Source of the DNA: Candidatus Omnitrophica bacterium UBA5776
GTDB taxonomy: Bacteria; Omnitrophota; Gorgyraeia; Gygaellales; Profunditerraquicolaceae
Direction of reading: 5' to 3'
Length of the DNA stretch: 27,045 bases
NCBI GenBank assembly: GCA_002418595.1
Contig: DIEK01000100.1
Span: 10,078-37,122 of the forward strand
In this document: positions 1-8,820 of the stretch, piece after piece
Layout: each line of letters starts with the position of its first letter
Numbering within the stretch: position 1 is the stretch's first letter
The notes under the pieces: generated by a model
The model's database searches: none
The model's input: only the letters and a program-made list of their open reading frames with translations
Told to the model about the DNA's origin: nothing
Translations under genes and position numbers: made by a program

Positions 1-25
1 ATGGGGACTAAAGTGTCAATAAACG
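1..25. repeat. 25-bp direct repeat, copy 1
   Basis: This 25-bp copy begins ATGGGGACTAAAGTG and is identical to a second copy at 203-227. The two are in the same orientation, 177 bp apart. Copy 1 also contains the end of the GIY-YIG-like remnant on the minus strand. The sequence ends exactly at this repeat, so the window edge may be an assembly break at a dispersed repeat. GGGGAC-type repeats of this kind often accompany IS200-like or REP-associated transposases; that link is inference. Confidence 0.8.
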
Positions 26-112
26 TTTGAATCTATCATTACCCTTGTAACTCTTGATCTCGTTTTCTCTTCGCCGGGCTTCATTCTGAAGCACGTATAC
101 GTAATACATCAT
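8..112 (-). pseudogene. Internally deleted GIY-YIG nuclease remnant
   Basis: A minus-strand reading frame of 34 codons starts MMYYVYVLQN, the usual first strand of small GIY-YIG (UPF0213/UvrC-like) nucleases. It runs straight on into EARRRENEIKSYKG and then NDRFKRLL, which resembles the C-terminal end of the same family. The middle, including the second part of the GIY-YIG motif, the catalytic Arg and the Glu, is missing. Loss of roughly 40-50 residues without a frameshift is the simplest reading. The frame stays open upstream of the Met to the second repeat copy. The stop codon lies inside repeat copy 1. The assignment rests on motif resemblance only, and a nuclease without its core would be inactive. 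Confidence 0.5.
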
Positions 113-151
113 ACCAGAGAGCTTGTCCCGCTTCCTCAACTTTTTGTTGCT

Positions 152-171
152 GCGGGATCCCGCAAGGCGGG
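152..171. repeat. Palindrome and overlapping hairpin
   Basis: GCGGGATCCCGC at 152-163 is a perfect 12-bp palindrome. Its right half also pairs with GCGGG at 167-171 as a CCCGC-AAG-GCGGG hairpin, so two mutually exclusive structures exist. The site lies between the two 25-bp repeats, upstream of the GIY-YIG remnant. Confidence 0.5.
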
Positions 172-202
172 AAAAAGCTCTTGTCCTAGACCAGGCTAGA
201 CG

Positions 203-227
203 ATGGGGACTAAAGTGTCAATAAACG
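203..227. repeat. 25-bp direct repeat, copy 2
   Basis: This is the exact second copy of the 25-bp repeat at 1-25, 32 bp beyond the gyrA stop codon. The bases after the two copies differ. The pair therefore brackets about 177 bp and could be the ends of a small mobile element, or a dispersed repeat into which copies inserted. Confidence 0.8.
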
Positions 228-259
228 AATGAACGTGAACCCGTGCGGCTTAAGACCTC

Positions 260-2689
260 TCACTCTTCTTCGGCTACCACATGGGCGATACAAGAAACCT
301 TATCTTTATCCTGCAGCTTGATAAGCCTGACACCTTGGGCGGAACGACCGGTAGTGCGGATGTCTTTTACTTCGCAACGAAGGAACATCCCGTTCTGCGT
401 GATTACCATCAACCCATCTTTGTCGCTGACGGTCTTTAACGCTACGGCAGGGCCGTTCTTGGCGGTCACGCTGATATTAATAATACCTTTCCCACCCCTT
501 CTGGTCAAGCGATAATCTTTTAAAGGCGTCCTTTTGGCAAAACCGAATTCCGTGACCGTCAGGACGGTCCCGTCTTGGGCGTCTTGCACCATTGAGATAA
601 CCTCATCCCCCTTGGCCAGGTTAATACCTTTGACCCCTTTAGCCCCCCTGCCCATCTCCCGCACGTCTTTTTCGTTGAAATGTATAGCCTTGCCCTGGCG
701 CGTCCCGATCAACAGCTGCTGCTTGCCGTCGGTAAGTTCGACCCCTATCAATTCGTCTTTCGGCTCGATGGTTATGCCTAAGATACCGCCTTTGCGTGGA
801 TTACCGTAGGCGGCCAGCCGGGTCTTTTTCACCAAACCGAGTTTTGTGGCCATCACCAGGTACTTATTGTCGGAAAACTCCCGCACCGGGATGGTAGAAC
901 TTATCTTCTCGCCCTGGCTGATATCTATCAGATTGACGATCGCCTTCCCCTTCGAGGCCTTGCCTGCCTGAGGGATCTCATAGACCTTGAGCCAGTGCAC
1001 CTGCCCTTTATCGGTAAAAACCAGCAGGTAATCTTTGGTGGATGCGACGAAAAGATGCTCGCTAAAATCCTCTTCTTTCAAGTCGGCTCCGGTGGCGCCG
1101 GTCCCGCCCCTCTTCTGTTTACGATAAGAGCTGACCGGCAGGCGTTTGATGTATCCGCCGTGGCTGATGGTCACCACCACGTCCTCTTCCGCAATCAGAT
1201 CTTCTATCTCTATGTCCTGGACTTCTCCCACTATCTCCGTTCGCCTGGGATCACCGTATCTCTTTCTGAGATCGGCGAGTTCGGTCTTTATTATATGCTC
1301 TATCCTCTTCTCGGAAGCCAGGATCGCCCTGCATTCTTCGATTTTCTTCAACAGTTCCATATACTCGGCTTCGATCTTGTCCCGTTCCAGAGCGGTCAGC
1401 CGCTGCAACTGCATTTCCAGTATGGCCTGAGACTGCGCTTCGGAAAGCCCGAACTCTTTCATCAGGTTCTCTTTTGCCGCCGGGACGCTCTTGGAAGTTT
1501 TGATCACCTTGATGATGCGGTCGATGGACTTCAAGGCTATTTTCAGCCCTTCCAGGATATGGGCGCGTTTCAGCGCGCGGTCCAGATCAAACTGCGTGCG
1601 GCGCCTGATGATATTCTTGCGATGCAGGATATAACAGTCGAGCACCTGGCGCAAGGAAAGCACCCGGGGCCTGTTATCGACAAGCGCCAGCATGATCACC
1701 CCGAACGTCGTTTCCATCTGGGTGTGCTTGAAAAGCTGGTTCAGCGCTATCTGCGGCTCCGCGTCCCTTTTTAGTTCCACTACGACGCGCAGGCCGTCTT
1801 TATCGGATTCATCCCGAATGTCGGAAATCCCTTCTATTTTTTTATCCTCTACCAGTTCGGCAATGTCCTCTATCAAGCCGGATTTTTGCACCTGATAGGG
1901 GATCTCGGTGATCACAATGAGGTCTTTACCGTTCTTCTGCCGTTCGATGGCGGCGCGCGCGCGGACGGTCAGCTTCCCCCTTCCTGTAGAATATGCTTCC
2001 CTGATGCCCTCTTTACCGCAGATCACGCCACCGGTGGGAAAATCCGGGCCCTGAATATATTTCATCAATTCTTTCGCCTCGGCGTCCGGATTGTCTAAAA
2101 GACAGTTGACGGCGTCCGCCACTTCCCCCAGGTTATGCGGGGGGATATTGGTGGCCATTCCCACCGCGATGCCGCTGGATCCGTTCACCAGAAGATTGGG
2201 CAGAGCCGCCGGTAGTAAAAGCGGTTCCTTGAGCGATGAATCAAAGTTGGGCCCGAAATCCACGGTCTCCTTCTCTATATCATTGAGCATCTCGTCGGAC
2301 ACCGCGGCAAGGCGCGCCTCGGTGTAGCGCATGGCCGCGGCAGAATCCCCGTCTATGGAACCAAAGTTCCCCTGCCCGTCCACCAAGGGGTATCGCAGCG
2401 AGAAATTCTGCGCCATCCTTACCAGGGAATCGTATACCGCAGCGTCCCCGTGAGGATGGTATTTACCGAGCACCTCGCCGACCACGCGGGCACATTTTTT
2501 ATAAGGCTTGCTGTGCTCGAGATTAAGCTCCTGCATGGCGAACAGGATGCGCCGGTGCACCGGTTTGAGCCCATCGCGCACGTCGGGAAGGGCACGTCCG
2601 ACGATAACGCTCATGGCGTAATTCAGGTAAGCATCCTTTACCTCTTCCTCAATGTATACAGGGACGACTTTTTCGTTTCTCGCGTACAT
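260..2689 (-). CDS. gyrA: DNA gyrase subunit A
   Basis: GyrA breaks and rejoins DNA in the A2B2 gyrase complex, which introduces negative supercoils using ATP. The 809-residue protein has the winged-helix breakage domain first. Its catalytic tyrosine is Tyr122 in RYTEARL, the same number as in E. coli. A tower and coiled coil follow, then the beta-pinwheel C-terminal domain from about residue 490. The GyrA box reads QKRGGTG at 525-531 rather than QRRGGKG, so it is slightly degenerate. In the quinolone pocket the usual Ser83 is Ala83 (codon GCT, 2441-2443), while Asp87 is kept. The acidic E. coli tail is absent. The gene is last in the dnaA-dnaN-dciA-gyrB-gyrA run, 100 bp after gyrB. ParC is the alternative, but the GyrA box and gyrB neighbour favour GyrA. 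Confidence 0.97.
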   Translation of the reverse strand: MYARNEKVVPVYIEEEVKDAYLNYAMSVIVGRALPDVRDGLKPVHRRILFAMQELNLEHSKPYKKCARVVGEVLGKYHPHGDAAVYDSLVRMAQNFSLRYPLVDGQGNFGSIDGDSAAAMRYTEARLAAVSDEMLNDIEKETVDFGPNFDSSLKEPLLLPAALPNLLVNGSSGIAVGMATNIPPHNLGEVADAVNCLLDNPDAEAKELMKYIQGPDFPTGGVICGKEGIREAYSTGRGKLTVRARAAIERQKNGKDLIVITEIPYQVQKSGLIEDIAELVEDKKIEGISDIRDESDKDGLRVVVELKRDAEPQIALNQLFKHTQMETTFGVIMLALVDNRPRVLSLRQVLDCYILHRKNIIRRRTQFDLDRALKRAHILEGLKIALKSIDRIIKVIKTSKSVPAAKENLMKEFGLSEAQSQAILEMQLQRLTALERDKIEAEYMELLKKIEECRAILASEKRIEHIIKTELADLRKRYGDPRRTEIVGEVQDIEIEDLIAEEDVVVTISHGGYIKRLPVSSYRKQKRGGTGATGADLKEEDFSEHLFVASTKDYLLVFTDKGQVHWLKVYEIPQAGKASKGKAIVNLIDISQGEKISSTIPVREFSDNKYLVMATKLGLVKKTRLAAYGNPRKGGILGITIEPKDELIGVELTDGKQQLLIGTRQGKAIHFNEKDVREMGRGAKGVKGINLAKGDEVISMVQDAQDGTVLTVTEFGFAKRTPLKDYRLTRRGGKGIINISVTAKNGPAVALKTVSDKDGLMVITQNGMFLRCEVKDIRTTGRSAQGVRLIKLQDKDKVSCIAHVVAEEE

Positions 2690-2716
2690 AACCTGCGTAT
2701 CCTTTCCTTCGCTCCT

Positions 2717-2770
2717 CCGGCCGCCGTTTCGACGGCCGGCTTGCTGTATTTAATCCGGCGTGAAAGCCGG
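2717..2770 (-). other. Two hairpins between gyrB and gyrA
   Basis: In the 100-bp gap a perfect 7-bp stem (CCGGCCG at 2717-2723 with CGGCCGG at 2733-2739) and a 5-bp stem (CCGGC at 2755-2759 with GCCGG at 2766-2770) would both form in the gyrB-gyrA transcript. Neither is followed by a U-run, so they are not clear terminators. They may act in mRNA processing or differential gyrA expression. The second overlaps a 13-base word, AAGCCGGGGATTT at 2764-2776, that recurs inverted downstream of ndk. Confidence 0.5.
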
Positions 2771-2789
2771 GGATTTCTGGGCGAGGGGA

Positions 2790-5556
<2,767 letters not shown>

Positions 5557-5557
5557 T

Positions 5558-6652
5558 TTACCCCAGACGCATCGGAAGGACAATATAAATGTATCCGTCC
5601 ACCCTTATCACTCCAGGTTTTTCTCCGTCGGTCAACTCAAAATTCAACTTCTCTTCTTCCAGGTTCTTCAAAACATCAATAAGATAATTCGGATTAAAGC
5701 CGATCATTATTTCCCGGCCCTGGTAATCCACCGGGACCTCTTCGCGCGATTCGCCGATATCCGGCGTTGATTTCGACACAACCATCTTGTTCTTGAAAAC
5801 CTCGAATTTCACCGCTTGGTAATCAGGGGTGGCGAGCAAAGAAGCCCTGCGCACGGCCAATAGGAACTGCTCCCTGGAAATCTGCATTTTAGTATCGGAC
5901 GGGGCTGGTATCACCTGCCGGTAATCCGGGAACTCCCCCTCTATCAATCTGGATATCACCACCACGGAATCGAGATCAAAAAGCACCTGGTTGTTGCCGA
6001 GTATCAGGGAAACTTCTTTACCGTCCGATAAATTACGGTTTAATTCATGGATGGTTTTTATCGGCACAATTACTTTGACCGTCTTATCGAAAGATTGTTT
6101 CAATTTCCTCTCTATGACGGCGAGCCGTTTGCCGTCGGTGGCGACAAGAGTCAGCGCATTGTTCTCTATTTTGAACAATATCCCGTTGAGTATATAACGC
6201 GTTTCGTCGAAAGATACGGCAAAAGAAGTCAAAGCCAGCATCTCCTTTAATATCCCCTGATCTATTTTCACCGCTTCTTTGTCTTTAAACTCCGGCAGTT
6301 TGGGAAACTCTTCTTTCGGCAATCCTATTATTTTAAATTGACAGTTTTCTGTCTCAATTAAAACAAGGTTGTTTTTTTTGGTATTGATCGTGGTGGTGGT
6401 GGTTCCGGGCAGTTCTCTTATAATATCACCGAAACGTTTAGCCGGCACGGAAACGGAGCCTGTTTCCAAAACATTCACAGGAATTACACAGCTTATCCCA
6501 ATATCAAGATCGGTGGCGGTTAATCTTAACGAATTGTTCCCGGTTTCAAGTAAAATATGGGATAATATAGGTAAGGCTGCTTTCGAACTAATGATATTCT
6601 GTACAGCCTGGATGCCTTCCAATAAAACAGACTTATCCACAGAAAATTTCAT
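5558..6652 (-). CDS. dnaN: DNA polymerase III sliding clamp (beta subunit)
   Basis: The beta clamp is a dimeric ring that tethers DNA polymerase III to DNA and recruits repair and regulatory proteins. The product has 364 residues, the usual length, with three clamp folds. The family start MKFSVDKSVLLEGIQAVQ and the C-terminal YIYIVLPMRLG are both typical; the latter end forms part of the partner-binding pocket. AAGGAG lies 7 bases before the ATG. The gene follows dnaA on the same strand after a 148-bp AT-rich gap and is one base from dciA. Its codons for SVDKS contain a perfect DnaA box (6633-6641). Confidence 0.97.
   Translation of the reverse strand: MKFSVDKSVLLEGIQAVQNIISSKAALPILSHILLETGNNSLRLTATDLDIGISCVIPVNVLETGSVSVPAKRFGDIIRELPGTTTTTINTKKNNLVLIETENCQFKIIGLPKEEFPKLPEFKDKEAVKIDQGILKEMLALTSFAVSFDETRYILNGILFKIENNALTLVATDGKRLAVIERKLKQSFDKTVKVIVPIKTIHELNRNLSDGKEVSLILGNNQVLFDLDSVVVISRLIEGEFPDYRQVIPAPSDTKMQISREQFLLAVRRASLLATPDYQAVKFEVFKNKMVVSKSTPDIGESREEVPVDYQGREIMIGFNPNYLIDVLKNLEEEKLNFELTDGEKPGVIRVDGYIYIVLPMRLG
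6633..6641 (+). promoter_or_regulatory. DnaA box inside the start of dnaN
   Basis: TTATCCACA matches the DnaA box consensus in all nine positions. It lies within the first codons of dnaN, on the strand opposite the gene. It may help DnaA regulate dnaN or form an outlying part of the origin. The reading frame also constrains these bases, so chance cannot be excluded. Confidence 0.5.
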
Positions 6653-6800
6653 TTTGGGCTCCTTTTACTATTATTACTTTCTTTATTGAAGAAAAGGAAT
6701 TGTATAAGTATTAATACAGCGACAAAAATGTGAATAGGAACAAAAACAATTGTCGTTTCAATATATTACAACTTTCGCATCTTCTGAATAACCTGTGATT
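6653..6800 (-). promoter_or_regulatory. dnaA-dnaN intergenic region with weak promoter
   Basis: This is a 148-bp AT-rich gap. On the minus strand a TTGTCG (6720-6725) and TACAAT (6699-6704) pair separated by 15 bases could serve as a dnaN promoter, but the spacing is short and the match moderate. GTATTAATAC at 6708-6717 is a perfect 10-bp palindrome inside the spacer. I found no perfect DnaA box here, although AT-rich dnaA-dnaN gaps hold the unwinding site in some bacteria. Confidence 0.35.
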
Positions 6801-8141
6801 TTATTGTTGAATGATCCGAATAACCTTATTTACTTGATTTTTTAAATCAGGATTATTGATTAAATCATTTTTTATTTTATTATAAGAATGCAAAACCGTA
6901 GTATGGTCTTTTCCCCCAAAAGACGCCCCGATTTCAGGTAAAGACATATCCGTCAACTCCCTGCTTAAATACATCGCGATCTGCCTCGGTACCACGATAT
7001 TTTTGTTTCTTTTTTTTGTCCTTAACTCGCTCAAAGTGATGCCGAATTCTTCCGAGACGCAGCGTTGAATAAAATCGACGGTAATCAGTTTTTGCGGTTC
7101 TTTCATTAAATCTTTTAATATTTCTTTCGCCAATTCAAGATTAATTGCCTTTTCTTCCAGCAAAGAATAAGCGATCGTGCGTATCAACGCGCCTTCCAAT
7201 TCCCGTATATTTGTTTTTATAAGCTGGGCGATGAAGAAAATCACCTCGTCGGGAACTATCACCGGCTCTCTTTCCACTTTTTTCTTTAATATAGCCACTC
7301 TTGTTTCCAGATCCGGCGGCTGTATATCCGTGGTCAACCCCCAGTTAAATCTGGACACAAGACGTTCCTGTAGATTATTAATCTCCTTCGGCGGGCGGTC
7401 CGAAGAGATAATGATCTGTTTGTGCGCATCATAAAGAGCGTTGAAGGTGTGAAAAAATTCCTCCTGAGTCGATTCCTTCCCCGCGATAAAATGAATGTCG
7501 TCAATCACCAAGACGTCCACATTCCGGTATTTCTGGCGGAATGCCGGCGTGGAATGATGCTGAATGGCGTCGATTAACTCATTGGTGAATTTTTCCGACG
7601 ACAAATAACATATTTTTTTCGGCGCGTCGCCTTTATTTCTTATATGATGGCAGATGGCCTGGATCAAATGCGTTTTCCCCAACCCCACCCCTCCGTAAAT
7701 GAACAAAGGATTGTATATCTTTGCCGGAGATTGGGCCACCGCGAGGGAATATGCGTGAGAGTGCCGATTTGACGGCCCTATTACGAAATTCTCGAAGGTG
7801 TAACGCGGATTCAGGGCCAGTCCGTCGGACGGTGCGGCATGTCCGGGATACACTTCCTTCGGGTTTTCCGGCTGCTGTTGAGGTTGTGGTTCGCCTCCAG
7901 TTTCGATCTGTATAGAGACGCCGGCGGAAAGAAAAAGCCTCGCCGCCTCTTGTATGTGTCCCCCATAATTCTTTTCCACCCATTCCCGGAAGAATGTATC
8001 AGGGGCTTTCAATATCAGGGTATCTGTGCCTTCAAATTTGTGCTGCAGCGGTTTGATCCATGTTTCGAAAGCCGTCTCACCTGCGCGCTCTTTTAAGAAA
8101 GCGGTTATTTTCAGCCAGGGATCTTCGTGGTTCATGCTCAT
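6801..8141 (-). CDS. dnaA: Chromosomal replication initiator DnaA
   Basis: DnaA binds DnaA boxes, melts the origin and loads the helicase. All four domains are visible: domain I with WLKITAFLKERAGETAFETWIKPL; a short proline- and glutamine-rich linker; the AAA+ domain with Walker A GGVGLGKTH and Walker B VLVIDDIHF, plus RLVSRFNWG; and domain IV with the box-binding signature EIGASFGGKDHTTVLHSY. Three starts are possible: GTG at 8165, ATG at 8141 and ATG at 8135. None has a good Shine-Dalgarno sequence. I chose 8141 because it places the first conserved Trp about nine residues in, as in other DnaA proteins. A promoter at 8242-8269 and two DnaA boxes in the leader suggest autoregulation. Confidence 0.95.
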   Translation of the reverse strand: MSMNHEDPWLKITAFLKERAGETAFETWIKPLQHKFEGTDTLILKAPDTFFREWVEKNYGGHIQEAARLFLSAGVSIQIETGGEPQPQQQPENPKEVYPGHAAPSDGLALNPRYTFENFVIGPSNRHSHAYSLAVAQSPAKIYNPLFIYGGVGLGKTHLIQAICHHIRNKGDAPKKICYLSSEKFTNELIDAIQHHSTPAFRQKYRNVDVLVIDDIHFIAGKESTQEEFFHTFNALYDAHKQIIISSDRPPKEINNLQERLVSRFNWGLTTDIQPPDLETRVAILKKKVEREPVIVPDEVIFFIAQLIKTNIRELEGALIRTIAYSLLEEKAINLELAKEILKDLMKEPQKLITVDFIQRCVSEEFGITLSELRTKKRNKNIVVPRQIAMYLSRELTDMSLPEIGASFGGKDHTTVLHSYNKIKNDLINNPDLKNQVNKVIRIIQQ

Positions 8142-8168
8142 TGCCGGGTAATCTACAGAATTCACAGA

Positions 8169-8177
8169 TTATCCACA
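8169..8177 (+). promoter_or_regulatory. DnaA box, perfect consensus
   Basis: TTATCCACA is identical to the consensus and sits just upstream of the GTG alternative start of dnaA, inside the predicted dnaA leader. Confidence 0.75.
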
Positions 8178-8190
8178 TCTTTAATAAATC

Positions 8191-8199
8191 TGTGGATAT
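8191..8199 (-). promoter_or_regulatory. DnaA box, one mismatch, inverted
   Basis: On the minus strand this reads ATATCCACA, one change from consensus. It faces the box at 8169-8177 with a 13-bp spacer, forming an inverted pair. Confidence 0.6.
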
Positions 8200-8241
8200 G
8201 TTGTTTTGCAGGCGTTATCTGCCGAATTTTAACGACAAATA

Positions 8242-8269
8242 ATTATACTGCAAATGCAAAAGCAGTCAA
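8242..8269 (-). promoter_or_regulatory. Sigma-70-type promoter for dnaA
   Basis: On the minus strand TTGACT (8264-8269) and TATAAT (8242-8247) are separated by 16 bp. The predicted start of transcription is near 8235. The transcript would then cross both DnaA boxes before the dnaA start, a layout suited to autorepression. Confidence 0.7.
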
Positions 8270-8282
8270 TAAATATTGTTGC

Positions 8283-8311
8283 TTGACCCGGGGTTTTTTG
8301 TGTGATAAAAT
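8283..8311 (+). promoter_or_regulatory. Upstream promoter for the rpmH operon
   Basis: TTGACC (8283-8288) and TAAAAT (8306-8311) are separated by exactly 17 bp, facing rpmH. This is the first of two candidate rpmH promoters. Confidence 0.55.
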
Positions 8312-8338
8312 CTTTTTCTACGCGCCAAACTTTAATGC

Positions 8339-8366
8339 TTGACTGAAGTTAGAGTTCTGATATAAT
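8339..8366 (+). promoter_or_regulatory. Proximal promoter for the rpmH operon
   Basis: TTGACT (8339-8344) and a perfect TATAAT (8361-8366) are separated by 16 bp. Transcription would begin near 8373, giving a leader of about 93 bases before rpmH that includes the hairpin at 8384-8428. Confidence 0.7.
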
Positions 8367-8383
8367 CAATCATTATTTTATAC

Positions 8384-8428
8384 TTCGACGGCGCTCAAAC
8401 CGCGCCTTTTAGGCCGTGGCGCGTCGAA
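8384..8428 (+). promoter_or_regulatory. Structured rpmH leader, possible attenuator
   Basis: TTCGACG (8384-8390) pairs perfectly with CGTCGAA (8422-8428). An alternative stem, CGCGCC (8401-8406) with GGCGCG (8418-8423), uses two of the same bases. The downstream arm is followed by TTGATTTTT. Two partly exclusive hairpins before a U-rich stretch, in the leader of a ribosomal protein gene, suggest feedback or attenuation. This is inference from base pairing alone. Confidence 0.45.
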
Positions 8429-8465
8429 TTGATTTTTCCTCAACCCGTCAAAAAATGGAGCGACA

Positions 8466-8603
8466 ATGAAGAAACATTTGACGACGCCATCTAAGCGCGT
8501 AGGTAAAAGGAAGCACGGTTTCAAAAAACGGATGTCCACAAAAGGCGGCAGAAAAACGTTAGCTCGTCGTCGGCAAAAGGGAAGGAAAAGGCTGTCTATT
8601 TAA
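8466..8603 (+). CDS. rpmH: 50S ribosomal protein L34
   Basis: L34 is a small, very basic protein of the large ribosomal subunit. The 45-residue product [20 protein letters not shown] and so on has the family core [21 protein letters not shown] and ends [12 protein letters not shown] is placed about 6 bases before the ATG. Two promoters lie upstream. Its stop codon overlaps the yidD start in the sequence TAATG, so rnpA, which normally follows rpmH, is not present here. Position next to dnaA is the classical one. Confidence 0.95.
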   Translation: MKKHLTTPSKRVGKRKHGFKKRMSTKGGRKTLARRRQKGRKRLSI

Positions 8604-8818
8604 TGATCCGGAGAATCTGTCTGAGCATTATAGATATCTATCAAATGTATATCAGAGGATTTTTCCCGGCATGCTGCCGTTTTACACCTACTTGTTCGGA
8701 ATATGCCAGGCTGGCATTTATACGTTACGGTTTACTCACCGGCGGCCTGAAAACTCTGTTCCGCATATTAAAATGTCAACCATTTAATCCGGCTTCCGGA
8801 TACGACCCCTTAAAATAA
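8603..8818 (+). CDS. yidD: Membrane protein insertion efficiency factor YidD
   Basis: YidD is a small membrane-associated protein that assists YidC-dependent insertion of inner-membrane proteins. The 71-residue product carries the family signature CCRFTPTCSEYA, then an amphipathic helix and GYDPLK at the end. Start is by overlap with the rpmH stop codon (TAATG), which implies coupled translation. It ends two bases before yidC, as expected for partners. Confidence 0.93.
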   Translation: MIRRICLSIIDIYQMYIRGFFPACCRFTPTCSEYARLAFIRYGLLTGGLKTLFRILKCQPFNPASGYDPLK

Positions 8819-8820
8819 CT

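Larger units (their letters stand above)
8142..8465. other. oriC: Candidate origin of replication and divergent promoter region
   Basis: This gap of about 320 bp separates dnaA from rpmH, where gene direction switches from all-minus to all-plus. It contains a perfect DnaA box at 8169-8177 (plus strand) and an inverted one-mismatch box at 8191-8199, 13 bp apart, followed by AT-rich sequence. It also holds a minus-strand promoter for dnaA and two plus-strand promoters for rpmH. Only two convincing boxes are present, fewer than in many origins, so the functional origin may extend into the dnaA-dnaN gap. Confidence 0.6.

Noticed and set aside
995..1774. Long plus-strand frame opposite gyrA (259 codons)
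   Set aside because: It is a shadow of the strongly conserved gyrA reading frame, with no recognisable domain and no plausible ribosome site.
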